From Thermocrinis sp. (GTDB lineage: Bacteria > Aquificota > Aquificia > Aquificales > Aquificaceae): a stretch of 64,000 nucleotides of DNA. The translations under genes and the position numbers were made by a program. Location of the stretch: assembly GCA_028276475.1 (NCBI GenBank), contig JAPYWH010000004.1, forward strand, positions 1 through 64,000, given 5' to 3'. Below the pieces are notes generated by a model. The model had not been told where the DNA came from. It worked only from the letters and a program-made list of their open reading frames with translations, and did no database searches. Shown in pieces: positions 23,365 to 33,998 of the stretch; within the stretch, counting starts at the first letter, position 1; every line of letters begins with the position of its first letter.

Positions 23365-24111
23365 ATGGACCTACTTACCATAGCGGGTATAATAGGGGGA
23401 CTTATTGCACTATTAATAGGTGCTGTATTAAAAGGTGCAAATATTCTGTTTTTGATACAGCCCGCCGCCTTTGTTATCGTGGTTCCCACAACTCTTTTTG
23501 CCAGTTTGGTAACCGTTCCTTTGTCTAAATTTTCTTTGATAATGCAAGGTTTGAAGATGGCTTTTTCTGGTGGTGGCAACGAACTTTTGGAAACAAAAAA
23601 CCAGTTGGTGGAGCTCGCCAACCTTGTAAGGAAGGAGGGCGTGTTAGCCTTGGAAAACAAAGCAGAAGAGATAAAAGACCCCTTTTTGAAGAGAGCCATT
23701 GACCTTATGGTGTTGGGGGTTGAAGAGCATGTTTTAGTTGAAAGCTTGGAGGCGGAGATCGCCAAAAAGGAGGAGGACTTTGAAATAGCGGTTGAATATT
23801 GGAAGAACTCCGCAGAGAGCGCACCCACCTTTGGACTTGTGGGGGCAGTCTTTGGTCTTATGAAAGCCCTGAGGAGTTTGGACAATGCCCAGGAATTAGC
23901 CCATGGTATATCCGCCGCCTTTGTGGCAACAGTTTATGGAATAACCTTTTCCTACCTTATATTCGGTCCTATGGTGAAGAAGATAAAGATCAAATCAAAG
24001 GAAGAGCTTGCTAGGATGTATATGATCGTTGACGCATGTAGGATGATGGTGAGGGGCGAAAACCCAAGGCTCATAGAAGAACACCTCAACTCCTTTGTGG
24101 AGGTTAAGTAG
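23365..24111 (+). CDS. motA: Flagellar motor stator protein MotA
   Basis: 'MDLLTIAGIIGGLIALLIGAVLKGANILFLI', 'GAVFGLMKALRSLDNAQELAHGISAAFVATVYGI'. Confidence 0.9.
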   Translation: MDLLTIAGIIGGLIALLIGAVLKGANILFLIQPAAFVIVVPTTLFASLVTVPLSKFSLIMQGLKMAFSGGGNELLETKNQLVELANLVRKEGVLALENKAEEIKDPFLKRAIDLMVLGVEEHVLVESLEAEIAKKEEDFEIAVEYWKNSAESAPTFGLVGAVFGLMKALRSLDNAQELAHGISAAFVATVYGITFSYLIFGPMVKKIKIKSKEELARMYMIVDACRMMVRGENPRLIEEHLNSFVEVK

Positions 24112-24851
24112 TGGCAAGAAAGAAAAAGTGCCCCGAAGAAGTTTCGGAAAGGTGGGCAATCCCTTACGCGGACTTCTTGACACTACTGCTTTGTCTTTTT
24201 ATCGCCCTCTTTGCCATGGCTCAAGCGGGAAAGCAAGCGGCGTTAGAATATGCTCAAGCCTTTGCCAAAGCCTTTGGTATGCAACTTGTTCCCTTTCAGG
24301 AGAGCTTACCAAAGCAGATATTGCCCCAACCTGTGGTGCCAAGGAGCGAGCCCACAGAGAAGGGAAGAAGGATCCAAAGACAAATTAGGGAACTGGAGGA
24401 GATGTTAAAGTGGATGGGTTTGGAGGGTGAGTTCAAAGTCTCATTCGAAGTTATAGGTATTAGGTTGATATTGCAGGAGAAGATCCTTTTCTCGCCCGGC
24501 AGTGCAGAGCTAAAACCGGAGACTTATCCTATATTAGACAAACTCTATGAAATATTAAAGGATTTGCCAAACCCGGTTGAGGTGGAGGGTCATACAGACA
24601 GCATACCCATATCCACCGAAAAGTTTCCTTCCAACTGGGAGCTTTCAACCGCAAGGGCTTCTTCCATAGTTAGATACTTCATAGCCAAGGGTATTAACCC
24701 TGAAAGACTGAAGGCGTCCGGATACGCAGACACTAAGCCAATAGCTTCCAACGCTACGCCAGAGGGCAGGGCTCAGAACAGGAGGGTAGAGATAGTGATA
24801 CTCAATATAAAGGGTTCAGAGCTTACTAAACAGGAACCTCCACAGCCTTGA
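24111..24851 (+). CDS. motB: Flagellar motor stator protein MotB
   Basis: GTG start; 'WAIPYADFLTLLLCLFIALFAM' and OmpA-like C-terminal domain. Confidence 0.9.
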   Translation: MARKKKCPEEVSERWAIPYADFLTLLLCLFIALFAMAQAGKQAALEYAQAFAKAFGMQLVPFQESLPKQILPQPVVPRSEPTEKGRRIQRQIRELEEMLKWMGLEGEFKVSFEVIGIRLILQEKILFSPGSAELKPETYPILDKLYEILKDLPNPVEVEGHTDSIPISTEKFPSNWELSTARASSIVRYFIAKGINPERLKASGYADTKPIASNATPEGRAQNRRVEIVILNIKGSELTKQEPPQP

Positions 24852-25869
24852 GGGTTTCTATTATAAAATCCACTTCCTCATCCGTAAGGTAGGGATGGAC
24901 GGGGATAGAAAAAACCTCTTCTTTAAATACCTTTGCCCTATCCAGCGGTAGATGTTCTGCATTTCTCAGCTCGTTCAAAAGATAACTATAGTAAATACGG
25001 GCATCTATACCCCTCTCCTTTAAAAGCTTTATAATGCGGTCCCTTTCCTTGTGCCTCAGGGTGTAAAGATGGTAAACGTGGTAAGCACCTTCTCTCTCTG
25101 TAGGATGGACAAAGGAAGAGTTTATGTGCTCTTTATATTTCTGGGCTATTTCCCTTCTCCTTTTGTTCCTTTGGTCCAAGTATTTAAGCTGGATGTAGCC
25201 TATGGCAGCTTGAAACTCAGTTATCCTAACATTAAAGGCGGGATGCTCCCCAAAGTCTATCCACTTTTTTACCTCTTTGGCAAGCTTGTCATCATCTGTG
25301 GCTATAACTCCCCCTTCTCCCATGGGCACATTCTTTGAGGCGTAAAAGCTAAAGGCGGATAGATGTCCCAAGCTACCTACCTTTTTTCCCTTGAACTCTG
25401 CGCCGTGGGCTTGGGCGGAATCCTCAAGCACATAAAAGCCGTACTTTTCAGATAACCCCATTATTGCATCCATGTCTGCGGGCTGACCGTAAAGATGGAC
25501 AGGAATTACCACCTTTGGGTTGTATTTCTTTACCGCATCCTCCAACTGGTTTGGATCCATGGTGTAGTATTCATCCACATCCACCACCACCGGCACACCA
25601 CCCGCCAAATAAACTGCGTCTATAGTAGCCATAAAGCTCATGGCAGGAACAACCACCTTCTGCCCTTCCACTCCGAGGGCTTTTAGGGCTATGAAGAGGG
25701 CAACGGTGCCCGAGCATACTGTAAAGGCATGCTTCACCCCCAAGTATTTGGCAAAGGCTTCCTCAAAGGCTCTTGTCCATTCACCTCTGGTGATCTTACG
25801 GCTTTTTAAGATGCTAAGGATTGCCTCCTTTTCCTCTTCAAAAAACCTCGGCTCTATTATGTTTATCAC
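24826..25869 (-). CDS. DegT/DnrJ/EryC1/StrS-family PLP aminotransferase
   Basis: 'LEDSAQAHGAEFKGKKVGSLGHLSAFSFYASKNVPMGEGGVIATDDD'. Confidence 0.9.
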   Translation of the reverse strand: MINIIEPRFFEEEKEAILSILKSRKITRGEWTRAFEEAFAKYLGVKHAFTVCSGTVALFIALKALGVEGQKVVVPAMSFMATIDAVYLAGGVPVVVDVDEYYTMDPNQLEDAVKKYNPKVVIPVHLYGQPADMDAIMGLSEKYGFYVLEDSAQAHGAEFKGKKVGSLGHLSAFSFYASKNVPMGEGGVIATDDDKLAKEVKKWIDFGEHPAFNVRITEFQAAIGYIQLKYLDQRNKRRREIAQKYKEHINSSFVHPTEREGAYHVYHLYTLRHKERDRIIKLLKERGIDARIYYSYLLNELRNAEHLPLDRAKVFKEEVFSIPVHPYLTDEEVDFIIETLKAVEVPV

Positions 25870-25878
25870 GGCAGAAAA

Positions 25879-26775
25879 TTATAAAAGAAAATCCCCTCTG
25901 TAGCCTTTCAAAAACTCTTCTCCGGAGATCCTTTTACCCTTTTGATTTACAAGCTCCAAAATTTCCACCGCACCCTCTCCGCAGGCTACCACGAGCCTTT
26001 TGTTATCCAATATCTGCCCTTCCTCCCCTTCCAATCCTTCCACCCTCTTAGCTTTCAAAATCTTTAGCCTCTCTCCTTTGATGTTAAAACAGTAAGCGTT
26101 GGGATAGAATGCCCTTATGCGGTTTATTACACTCTGTGCGGATGCTTTCCAGCATATCCTGAGTTCTTCCTTGCTGACGGGTGGTGCATAAGTAGCCGAA
26201 CCCCTCTGAGGTTTTGGCTTGATCTCTCCTCTGAACCAACCTTTTAGTGCCTGAATCAGTAGTTTTGCCCCATCTTTGGCGAGCCTTTCAGACAAGGTCT
26301 GATAGTTGTCTTCTTCTTGGACCTTTATCACCTGTCTGAGTAGCACAGGTCCCGTGTCCATGCCTTCGTCCATGAGCATGACCGAGTTGCCCGTTAAAAG
26401 GTCTCCCGCCAAAAGGCTCCTCTGTATAGGAGATGCTCCCCTATATTTGGGAAGCAAAGATGCATGCAGGTTTATACAGCCAAAGCTTGGAAGCTCAAGG
26501 ACCTCTTTGGGAAGTATTCTGCCGTAGGCTACCACCACCACGCACTGAGGTTTTAGCTCCTTCAGTACAGAGTATATCTTCCCCTTACTCTCTGGCTGAA
26601 AGCACCTCAGCCCCTTCATAAGGGCATACTCCTTTACCGGTGGAGGTGTGAGCTTTTGTCCCCTACCCGCAGGCTTGTCCTGCTGGGTGATCACACCAAC
26701 CACCTCAAAGTGTTTTAAAAGTTCCTCCAAGGATGGAAGTGCAAAGGAGGGAGTGCCCATAAAGACAATTTTCAT
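25879..26775 (-). CDS. fmt: Methionyl-tRNA formyltransferase
   Basis: '[20 protein letters not shown]', '[25 protein letters not shown]'. Confidence 0.93.
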   Translation of the reverse strand: MKIVFMGTPSFALPSLEELLKHFEVVGVITQQDKPAGRGQKLTPPPVKEYALMKGLRCFQPESKGKIYSVLKELKPQCVVVVAYGRILPKEVLELPSFGCINLHASLLPKYRGASPIQRSLLAGDLLTGNSVMLMDEGMDTGPVLLRQVIKVQEEDNYQTLSERLAKDGAKLLIQALKGWFRGEIKPKPQRGSATYAPPVSKEELRICWKASAQSVINRIRAFYPNAYCFNIKGERLKILKAKRVEGLEGEEGQILDNKRLVVACGEGAVEILELVNQKGKRISGEEFLKGYRGDFLL

Positions 26776-27851
26776 TCTCTAACCATCTCCAGATAGATGT
26801 CCCCATCAAAGAACTTAAGCTCCCTTCTTTTTAACCTTATGGCATCCTCCACCCTTTTTACCCACAGGTCTCCAAGCCTTACTCCTTCCCCGATAAAAAT
26901 GGGCGCCAAAAAGATGCAGACCCTATCGTAAAGATCCTGTCGGAGGAAGCTGGTAAGCGTGCGGGCTCCACCTTCCACCAAAAGGTGCATAACCTCTTTA
27001 AAGTATAGCCCTCGGAGAACTTCCTGAAGGTTCAAAAGTCCATCCCTGTATTCAACCAAGAGGACCTCTACACCCTCCTCCTGTAGTGCTTTTATCTTGT
27101 CTTTGTCCTCCACCGCTGTTATCACAATGGTTTTAGCCTTTTTGTCCTTTACAAGGTTGCAATCCATCGGTATTCTTAGCCTTGGGTCCAAAACTATCCT
27201 TGTGGGATTTCTTTCCCACTCAAAAGCCCGAACCGTCAGACTTGGGTTGTCCCTAAGGACGGTGTTTATTCCCACCAACACTGCGGATGCCTCAGCCCTC
27301 AGCCTGTGGGCATATTTTCTGCTTTCTTCGGAACTGATCCATTTGCTATGATAATCCTTTGTTGCCAGAGAACCATCAAGGCTTTGGGCAAACTTAAGGG
27401 TTATGTAAGGTCTTCCCTTGGTTATGTATGTGAAAAAATCTTCGTTTAGCCTTTTTGCTTCCTCTTCCAAAACTCCCACTTTGACCTCTATGCCCGCTTC
27501 CTTTAGCCTTTGAACCCCCTTTCCGGAGACCAAAGGGTTTGGGTCCAAGGTGGCAATGACTACCCTCTTTACGCCCGCTTTTATTATGGCATCCACGCAG
27601 GGAGGAGTTCTTCCAAAGTGGGTGCAGGGCTCAAGGGTAACATAAAGGGTAGAGCCCTTGGCAGATTCACCGGCAATAGAAAGCGCCTTCGCCTCCGCGT
27701 GCGGCAGTCCTGCCCTTTCGTGGTTTGCCTGGGCTATAACCTTTCCCTCTTTAACTATTACACAACCTACGGTAGGGTTAGGGTGGGTAAGTCCCTTTCT
27801 CTCCTGAGCCAGCCTTAGGGCTAGCTCCATAAAGTATTGATCATCCATCAA
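26772..27851 (-). CDS. ribD: Riboflavin biosynthesis deaminase/reductase
   Basis: 'HAEAKAL', '[23 protein letters not shown]', C-terminal reductase domain. Confidence 0.93.
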   Translation of the reverse strand: MMDDQYFMELALRLAQERKGLTHPNPTVGCVIVKEGKVIAQANHERAGLPHAEAKALSIAGESAKGSTLYVTLEPCTHFGRTPPCVDAIIKAGVKRVVIATLDPNPLVSGKGVQRLKEAGIEVKVGVLEEEAKRLNEDFFTYITKGRPYITLKFAQSLDGSLATKDYHSKWISSEESRKYAHRLRAEASAVLVGINTVLRDNPSLTVRAFEWERNPTRIVLDPRLRIPMDCNLVKDKKAKTIVITAVEDKDKIKALQEEGVEVLLVEYRDGLLNLQEVLRGLYFKEVMHLLVEGGARTLTSFLRQDLYDRVCIFLAPIFIGEGVRLGDLWVKRVEDAIRLKRRELKFFDGDIYLEMVRE

Positions 27852-28228
27852 AGGGACTCTTGGATGATCTCCTCCATCAACTTTTCCACTTCCTCCGCCA
27901 CGTCCTTGAGCTGAGGCTCTTGAAACATTTCAAGCATAGCTGTGGGTGCCATGGTGCTAACAACCGTCTTGCCATCCTTTTGGAATATAGCTATTCTGCA
28001 TGGTATGGCGTTGGATATGAAGGCGTTTTTGGAGAGCACTTGACTGGCGTGCCTTGGAGAGCAAACCTCCACGATCACACATTCGTAATCTATAGGCACC
28101 CCTTTGTTTTCGAGAATGTTAGAGACCTCATGCACAGCCATAACACCAAAGCCCTTAGCCTTGGCTTTCTCTTCCAAGGCGGTCCTTACCTCTTGAACAC
28201 TCTTTTGGGTTTCAAAATTCATAAGCAT
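27848..28228 (-). CDS. DUF302-family protein, copy 1
   Basis: 126 aa; 2 aa differences from copy 2. Confidence 0.8.
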   Translation of the reverse strand: MLMNFETQKSVQEVRTALEEKAKAKGFGVMAVHEVSNILENKGVPIDYECVIVEVCSPRHASQVLSKNAFISNAIPCRIAIFQKDGKTVVSTMAPTAMLEMFQEPQLKDVAEEVEKLMEEIIQESL

Positions 28229-28291
28229 GGCTTCACCTCCTGCTTAAGTCTTCTATTAGTTTATTATACTCCATAAAACGTTGGTCATCCA

Positions 28292-28672
28292 TCAAAGAGA
28301 CTCTTGGATGATCTCCTCCATCAACTTTTCCACCTCCTCCGCCACGTCCTTGAGCTGAGGCTCTTGAAACATTTCAAGCATAGCTGTGGGTGCCATGGTG
28401 CTAACAACCGTCTTGCCATCCTTTTGGAATATAGCTATTCTGCATGGTATGGCGTTGGATATGAAGGCGTTTTTGGAGAGCACTTCACTGGCGTGCCTTG
28501 GAGAGCAAACCTCCACTACGACGCATTCATAGTCTATAGGCACCCCTTTGTTTTCGAGAATGTTAGAGACCTCATGCACAGCCATAACACCAAAGCCCTT
28601 AGCCTTGGCTTTCTCTTCCAAGGCAGTCCTTACCTCTTGGACACTCTTTTGGGTTTCAAAATTCATAAGCAT
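28292..28672 (-). CDS. DUF302-family protein, copy 2
   Basis: 126 aa; tandem duplicate of 27848-28228. Confidence 0.8.
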   Translation of the reverse strand: MLMNFETQKSVQEVRTALEEKAKAKGFGVMAVHEVSNILENKGVPIDYECVVVEVCSPRHASEVLSKNAFISNAIPCRIAIFQKDGKTVVSTMAPTAMLEMFQEPQLKDVAEEVEKLMEEIIQESL

Positions 28673-28676
28673 GGCT

Positions 28677-29120
28677 TCACCTCCTGATTAAGTCTTCTAT
28701 TAATTTATTATATATTATACCAAGGGCATCCTCCAGGGCGGAACGCTTTGGCAAATCTCCCTGTCCCCCAGAGGGCAAAAAGTAGGGAACCGCTACACTG
28801 TATTTATAACTTTTGCTTTGTGTTTTTAGCTCAAAGCTTAAAAACAGATTGTAGCTGTTTACCCTCTGAAAGGGCGAGAGCCCGGTGGGAATGTCTTTGT
28901 ATTCAAGAACCTCCACGGTTACTTTTTCTGAACCATTTCCACACCTTAGCTTTTCTCCCGCCTGGAGGAAAGCCCTTTCCACAGTCCCTCTCAATGCATA
29001 GTCCAAATAGTCGTCAGGGTAGGGATTTTTCAATTCACTTAGGCATACCTCTCCGCCGATGGCGGTTTGCAAAAGACCCAACCCAAGGGTTAAGCCTTTA
29101 AGGATTGCTTTGCCTTCCAC
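28677..29120 (-). CDS. Small exported protein, possibly LptE-like
   Basis: N-terminal hydrophobic segment, '[17 protein letters not shown]...', pattern reminiscent of LptE; weak. Confidence 0.4.
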   Translation of the reverse strand: MEGKAILKGLTLGLGLLQTAIGGEVCLSELKNPYPDDYLDYALRGTVERAFLQAGEKLRCGNGSEKVTVEVLEYKDIPTGLSPFQRVNSYNLFLSFELKTQSKSYKYSVAVPYFLPSGGQGDLPKRSALEDALGIIYNKLIEDLIRR

Positions 29121-30202
29121 TTGAGGTATTCCTCTATAAAGGGGTCTATGTCTCCGTCCATGACCCTTTCCACATCACCCACCTCCAAGCCTGTGCGGAG
29201 GTCCTTGACCATTTGGTAGGGTTGGAACACATAGGACCTTATCTGGTATCCCCATCCAATTTCTGTTTTTTCTCCCTCTAAAGCCTTTTTCTTCTCCTCC
29301 AACTTCTGAAGCTCCAACTGATAAAGCTTGGCTTTTAATAGCTCCAAAGCCTTCATCCTGTTTTGGTATTGGGACCTTTCTTGTTGACAGGAGACCACAA
29401 TGCCCGTGGGCTTGTGCCTTATTCTAACTGCTGTGTCTGTTTTATTCACATACTGCCCGCCCGCACCGCTGGCACGGAAGGTCTCCATCTCAAGGTCTTC
29501 CTCCCTGATCTCTATGTTTATTGATTCATCTATCTGGGGCATCACGGAGACCGATGCAAAGGATGTATGACGCCTTGCGTTGGCATCAAAGGGAGATATT
29601 CTAACAAGCCTATGCACACCGCTTTCACTTTTCAGGTAGCCATAAGCGTAAGGTCCCTTTATTAGCACGGTGGTGCTCTTTATACCCGCCACATCGTCGG
29701 GTTGGTAGTCTATGACCTCCACCTCATAACCCTTCTTTTCAGCCCATCTTCTATACATCCTAAAAAGCATGTCCGCCCAATCGCAAGCTTCCGTCCCTCC
29801 TGCCCCCGCTTGGACGGTAAGATAGGCGTTCTTTTGGTCCATCTCACCAGAGAGAAAGACCTTTACCTCCAGCTCTTCTATTAGTTTCTCTGCGGTTTTT
29901 AGCTCCTCTTCTATCATCTGAAGGCTCTCGAGGTCCTCCTCGGAGGTGATCTCCAAGAGCTCCTCCACATCCCGTAGGGACCTCTCCACGCTTTTTAGAA
30001 CCCTTATGTTTTCCTCAAGCATTTTTCTCCTTTGGGTTAGGCTCTTTGCCCTTTCTCCATCGCTCCAAAAGTCGCCTTCTGCCATCTTTTTATCTATCTC
30101 CTCCAGTTCCCTTTCAAGGGCAGTAGGATCAAGACTAAGCTGGACATCCTCAAACCTCTCCTTTAACTCCTTTAGCTTCTCTTTGGACTCAACCAGTAGC
30201 AT
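29090..30202 (-). CDS. prfB: Peptide chain release factor 2
   Basis: '[38 protein letters not shown]'. Confidence 0.93.
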   Translation of the reverse strand: MLLVESKEKLKELKERFEDVQLSLDPTALERELEEIDKKMAEGDFWSDGERAKSLTQRRKMLEENIRVLKSVERSLRDVEELLEITSEEDLESLQMIEEELKTAEKLIEELEVKVFLSGEMDQKNAYLTVQAGAGGTEACDWADMLFRMYRRWAEKKGYEVEVIDYQPDDVAGIKSTTVLIKGPYAYGYLKSESGVHRLVRISPFDANARRHTSFASVSVMPQIDESINIEIREEDLEMETFRASGAGGQYVNKTDTAVRIRHKPTGIVVSCQQERSQYQNRMKALELLKAKLYQLELQKLEEKKKALEGEKTEIGWGYQIRSYVFQPYQMVKDLRTGLEVGDVERVMDGDIDPFIEEYLKWKAKQSLKA

Positions 30203-30341
30203 AAGGGATAAATATAATCCACAAACTACTATTTAGGAAATGCGAATATTTGCATGCTTTATAGGCATATAAGAAGTTTTTAAGTCTTTTCCTTCGGATT
30301 TGCGTTATTCTTCTACTGAAAAACCTTTGGGAGGTGAAAAA

Positions 30342-30828
30342 ATGAAAAAGGCACTTCTTCTTTCTTTGGCCTTAGTTGGTAGTGCTTTGTCTGCCAATGT
30401 TTTTATGGGTCCCGAGTATGCAAAGGAGCTGTGCGAGGTTTGGAACAAGACGCCTAAAGCTAACGGAAGAGCTTGGGAAGAGCGAAAGCTGGATTTCGGT
30501 GCCAGAGAGGAAGATATTCTTGTATAGGGAAGATTGTTCGCCCGATAAGCAGATCCAACTTACCATAAAGAACGAAGGGAATAAGGCTGTATGCGTTTAC
30601 GGAGGACCAGCGAAGGATAAGAGGGGCAAAGATGACTTTTTGATGTATGCAGAAACCAAAAGATGGGAAGAGATGGGGAAGGGGGCATATGGACCCATGA
30701 AGGCGATGATGCTCGGAAGGCTCAAGTTTGAAGGTCCCAAGGGTGTTGCCATGAAGAACATGGGACCCTTTGAAGCCTTTCTGACCGCCTTGGGCAAACC
30801 TTCTTACGACGCCAGCAAGTGCCCTTAA
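30342..30828 (+). pseudogene. Secreted SCP2-like/unknown protein interrupted by a frameshift near 30459
   Basis: MKKALLLSLALVGSALSANVFMGPEYAKELCEVWNKTPK in frame 1, continuing as LTEELGKSESWI...KFEGPKGVAMKNMGPFEAFLTALGKPSYDASKCP in the +1 frame. Confidence 0.6.
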
Positions 30829-31460
30829 CTAAGAATATCAAAAGTAGCGCTGGTGCCTATGCGTTCCGCACCAAGGGACAGGAACCTAAGCGCCTGTTCC
30901 TTGGTTCTTATACCACCGGACGCCTTGACCTTTAGCCTACCCTTTGAGGCAGAATAAAGCAGTTTAACATCCTCTTCTGTGGCACCTGGGAAAGAAAATC
31001 CCGTGGACGTCTTCACAAATTCCATGCCACTTTCTGCTATAAGCTCCACCGCAAGCTTCTTTTCCTCTTCGTTAAGGTAGCCCGCCTCAATTATTACCTT
31101 CCTTACAAAACCCTCCGTGTTTCTGCCGATAGCAACGAGCTCTTCCCTAACGTAGGAAAAATGACCGCTTTTTAGGGCGGAGAAGTTCATAACAATGTCC
31201 AGCTCCTTTGCACCCCTTTCCAAGCTTTCCAAACACTGGGACAGTTTTTGCTCTTTGGTATCCATTCCAAAGGGAAAGCTAACCACCGCACACACCACCA
31301 ACTCCTCTCCCGCCAGTTCTACCGCCCTTTTTACCCAGTAAGGATGGACGCAGACCGCGTAGACCTTTAGCTCTATGCATCTTTTGATTTGTTCTTCTAA
31401 ATCCTTTTCGGTGGTTTGAGGTTTGAGTATGGAGTGGTCTATGAACTTGGCTATATCCAT
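30825..31460 (-). CDS. deoC: Deoxyribose-phosphate aldolase
   Basis: MDIAKFIDHSILKPQTTEKDL; 'EFVKTSTGFSFPGATEEDV', 'KASGGIRTKEQA'. Start placed downstream of the supplied ORF start. Confidence 0.9.
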   Translation of the reverse strand: MDIAKFIDHSILKPQTTEKDLEEQIKRCIELKVYAVCVHPYWVKRAVELAGEELVVCAVVSFPFGMDTKEQKLSQCLESLERGAKELDIVMNFSALKSGHFSYVREELVAIGRNTEGFVRKVIIEAGYLNEEEKKLAVELIAESGMEFVKTSTGFSFPGATEEDVKLLYSASKGRLKVKASGGIRTKEQALRFLSLGAERIGTSATFDILS

Positions 31461-32380
31461 GAGCTCACGCGGTAGGTAAGGTCGTGGTATATAGAGAGTA
31501 GAGCCTTTGCCCCATCCCCTGCGGCGGTAATTATCTGCTTTGCAAATATGTTGGTGCAATCTCCCGCCGCATAGATACCCCTCTCGGAGGTTCTGTTGTT
31601 GCAGTCTATTATGATCTCGCCCCTATTGGTAAGCAATACTCCCAGTTTTTGTGCCAGCTTGGTGTTTGGCTCCAGTCCTATTTCCACAAAGAGCCCTTCC
31701 ACCTCCAACCGGTATGTTCTGCCCTTTTCCAAGTCTTCCACCACAACACCCTCGAGAAACACACCGTCTCCTTCAGCAGACACAACCTTGTGCCTGAGGA
31801 GGGGAATGACCCTCTCGTTCCCTAACACCTTTTCCCTCAACACTTCATCCGCCCTAAATTGGTCAGAGATCTCCAAAAGGTAGATGGTGCTCGCATAATT
31901 TAACAACTGCTCTGCCGCCTCAAAGCCCGAGTTCCCTCCACCTACCACAGCCACCTTTTTGTTCTTGAAGAAGGGTGCATCACAGGTGTAGCAGTAGGAT
32001 ATACCTCTACCGGTGTATTCCTTCTCTCCGGGCACGTTTAGCCTTCTGTGCTCTGCACCCGTGCAAAAGAGTATGGTTTTTGTCCTGAAAGATTGTCCAG
32101 ACGCGGTTCTCACCTCAAAGCCATCGGATAGCTTTTCCACATCCACCACTTCGTCCAATATGGGTTCCACTCCCAACTTTCTCATATGTTCCATCATCTT
32201 TTCCACAAGGATGATGCCATCCACCATGGCATAGCCCAAGTAGTTTTCAATGTTGCCCGCCTTTATCACTTGCCCTCCCACCTCTTTGGTGATCAGCACG
32301 AAGTCCATCTTCTTCCGTGCTGCGTATATTGAAGCAGAAATGCCCGCAGGTCCTCCGCCTATTATGGCTAATTGCTTCAT
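31451..32380 (-). CDS. trxB: Thioredoxin reductase-like FAD/NAD(P) oxidoreductase
   Basis: 'GGGPAGISASIYAARKK', redox 'SYCYTCDAP', 'GIYAAGDCTN'. Confidence 0.88.
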   Translation of the reverse strand: MKQLAIIGGGPAGISASIYAARKKMDFVLITKEVGGQVIKAGNIENYLGYAMVDGIILVEKMMEHMRKLGVEPILDEVVDVEKLSDGFEVRTASGQSFRTKTILFCTGAEHRRLNVPGEKEYTGRGISYCYTCDAPFFKNKKVAVVGGGNSGFEAAEQLLNYASTIYLLEISDQFRADEVLREKVLGNERVIPLLRHKVVSAEGDGVFLEGVVVEDLEKGRTYRLEVEGLFVEIGLEPNTKLAQKLGVLLTNRGEIIIDCNNRTSERGIYAAGDCTNIFAKQIITAAGDGAKALLSIYHDLTYRVSSWI

Positions 32381-32931
32381 AGGTCTATCCTTGCGAACCT
32401 CCTTCTGCCCTCTTCAAAGATATCCCCGCCGTAGATGTCGTTGGCGACTATTACAGGAAAATCTTCTACCACAAGCCTTCTTATGGCTTCCGTGCCAAGG
32501 TCCTCATAGGCTATTACCTCGGATGATTTTATTGCCCTTGCCAGAAGGACTGCCACTCCACCCACCGCCGCAAAATAAACCGCCTTATATTTGACCAAAA
32601 GCTCCTTCACCTGAGGACTTCTATAACCTTTACCTATCATGCCCTTTAGACCCAGTTTTAGAAGAGGTTCCACATACTTGTCCATCCTTATGGCGGTGGT
32701 GGGTCCAGCAGAGCCTATTACCTGTCCGGGCTTTGGTGGAGTAGGTCCCACATAGTATATGATCTGTCCCTTTAGGTCAAAGGGTGGTGGCTCTCCCCTT
32801 TGCAGGGCTTCTACCATCCTCTTGTGTGCCGCATCCCGGGCGGTGTATATGACACCGCTTATGAGTACCCTGTCCCCCGCCCTTAGGCGTTCTACGGTTT
32901 CATCTGTTAAAGGTGTTTCAATTCTTATCAT
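32377..32931 (-). CDS. Class I fumarate hydratase, beta (C-terminal) subunit
   Basis: 'LISGVIYTARDAAHKRM', 'GPTTAIRMDKYVEPLL'. Confidence 0.88.
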   Translation of the reverse strand: MIRIETPLTDETVERLRAGDRVLISGVIYTARDAAHKRMVEALQRGEPPPFDLKGQIIYYVGPTPPKPGQVIGSAGPTTAIRMDKYVEPLLKLGLKGMIGKGYRSPQVKELLVKYKAVYFAAVGGVAVLLARAIKSSEVIAYEDLGTEAIRRLVVEDFPVIVANDIYGGDIFEEGRRRFARIDL

Positions 32932-32955
32932 GTGGTATAATTTTAATACCAAAGA

Positions 32956-33028
32956 GGCCCGGTAGCTCAGTTGGTAGAGCACCCGGCTGAAAACCGGGGT
33001 GTCGGCGGTTCGAGTCCGCCCTGGGCCA
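32956..33028 (+). tRNA. tRNA-Phe (GAA)
   Basis: GGCCCGGTAGCTCAGTTGGTAGAGCACCCGGCTGAAAACCGGGGTGTCGGCGGTTCGAGTCCGCCCTGGGCCA folds as cloverleaf; anticodon GAA. Confidence 0.95.
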
Positions 33029-33059
33029 TCTTACAAACTGAAGCATAAATTTTTACCCT

Positions 33060-33998
33060 ATGCTCAAAGAAAAGAGCACCTACTATTCGTTAAAGGACTA
33101 TTTAAAGGAAAAGTATGGCAGGAGGGTTCAGAAGATCACCGTGTCTTTACCCTTTACTTGTCCTAATATAGACGGCACGAAGGCTGTGGGAGGTTGCACC
33201 TACTGTTTTTCTGGCACAAGACCCGCCCACCTCAGCCCCAGCGTGCCACTGAAAAAACAGATAGAGGAGGGCATCCTACGGGCAAAGGAAAGGTATGGCA
33301 AAAACATACTCTTTTTTGTTTATTATCAGTCCTACTCTAACACCTACGGAGAGAGGGATTACCTAAAGAGCATTTACGACACCGCCTTAGAGTTTGACGA
33401 GGTGGTAGGGATTGATGTGGGAACAAGACCGGATTGTGCCCCCGAGTGGGTGTTGGACCTTTTGGAAAGCTACACCCAAAAAGGTTTGGAGGTGTGGGTG
33501 GAGTATGGACTTCAGTCTGCCAACTTTACCACCCTCAGAAGGATCAACAGGGCGCACGGAATCTCGGACTTTGTGGATGCGGTCCTGAGGACTAAAAGGA
33601 GAAACCTAAAAGTTTGTGCCCATGTGATACTGGGACTTCCCGGGGAGGATGAGGAGGATATGTTAGAAACTGGAAAGCTCCTATGCGCCCTATCCATAGA
33701 CGGCGTTAAAATACACCCGCTTCATGTTATAAAGGGAACCAAGATGGCACAGCAGTATTTGAACGGAGAGTTTGAGGTTTTGAGCCTTCAGGAGTATGCA
33801 AAAAGGGTAGTGGACCTAATAGAGATCCTACCTCCCAATGTGGTGATCCACAGGCTAACGGGGGAGGTGGAGGAAGACAGGCTCATAGCACCAGATTACT
33901 GCACCTACAGGAAAAAATCGGAGGTCCTTCAGGCTATCCAAAGGGAAATGGAAAGTAGAGGTAGCTATCAGGGCTGTAAGTCTCCCTTCAACCGATGA
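33060..33998 (+). CDS. Radical SAM protein (YhcC/TIGR01212-like)
   Basis: 'FTCPNIDGTKAVGGCTYCFSGTRPA', 'HVILGLPGEDEEDM'. Confidence 0.85.
   Translation: MLKEKSTYYSLKDYLKEKYGRRVQKITVSLPFTCPNIDGTKAVGGCTYCFSGTRPAHLSPSVPLKKQIEEGILRAKERYGKNILFFVYYQSYSNTYGERDYLKSIYDTALEFDEVVGIDVGTRPDCAPEWVLDLLESYTQKGLEVWVEYGLQSANFTTLRRINRAHGISDFVDAVLRTKRRNLKVCAHVILGLPGEDEEDMLETGKLLCALSIDGVKIHPLHVIKGTKMAQQYLNGEFEVLSLQEYAKRVVDLIEILPPNVVIHRLTGEVEEDRLIAPDYCTYRKKSEVLQAIQREMESRGSYQGCKSPFNR

Noticed and set aside
29090-30202. Programmed frameshift in prfB
   Set aside because: The RF2 ORF is continuous from its start; no in-frame stop/CTTTGA site needing recoding was seen.
30825-31559. Extended N-terminus of the deoC ORF
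   Set aside because: First 33 residues are an out-of-frame reading of trxB; the real start is MDIAKFIDHS.
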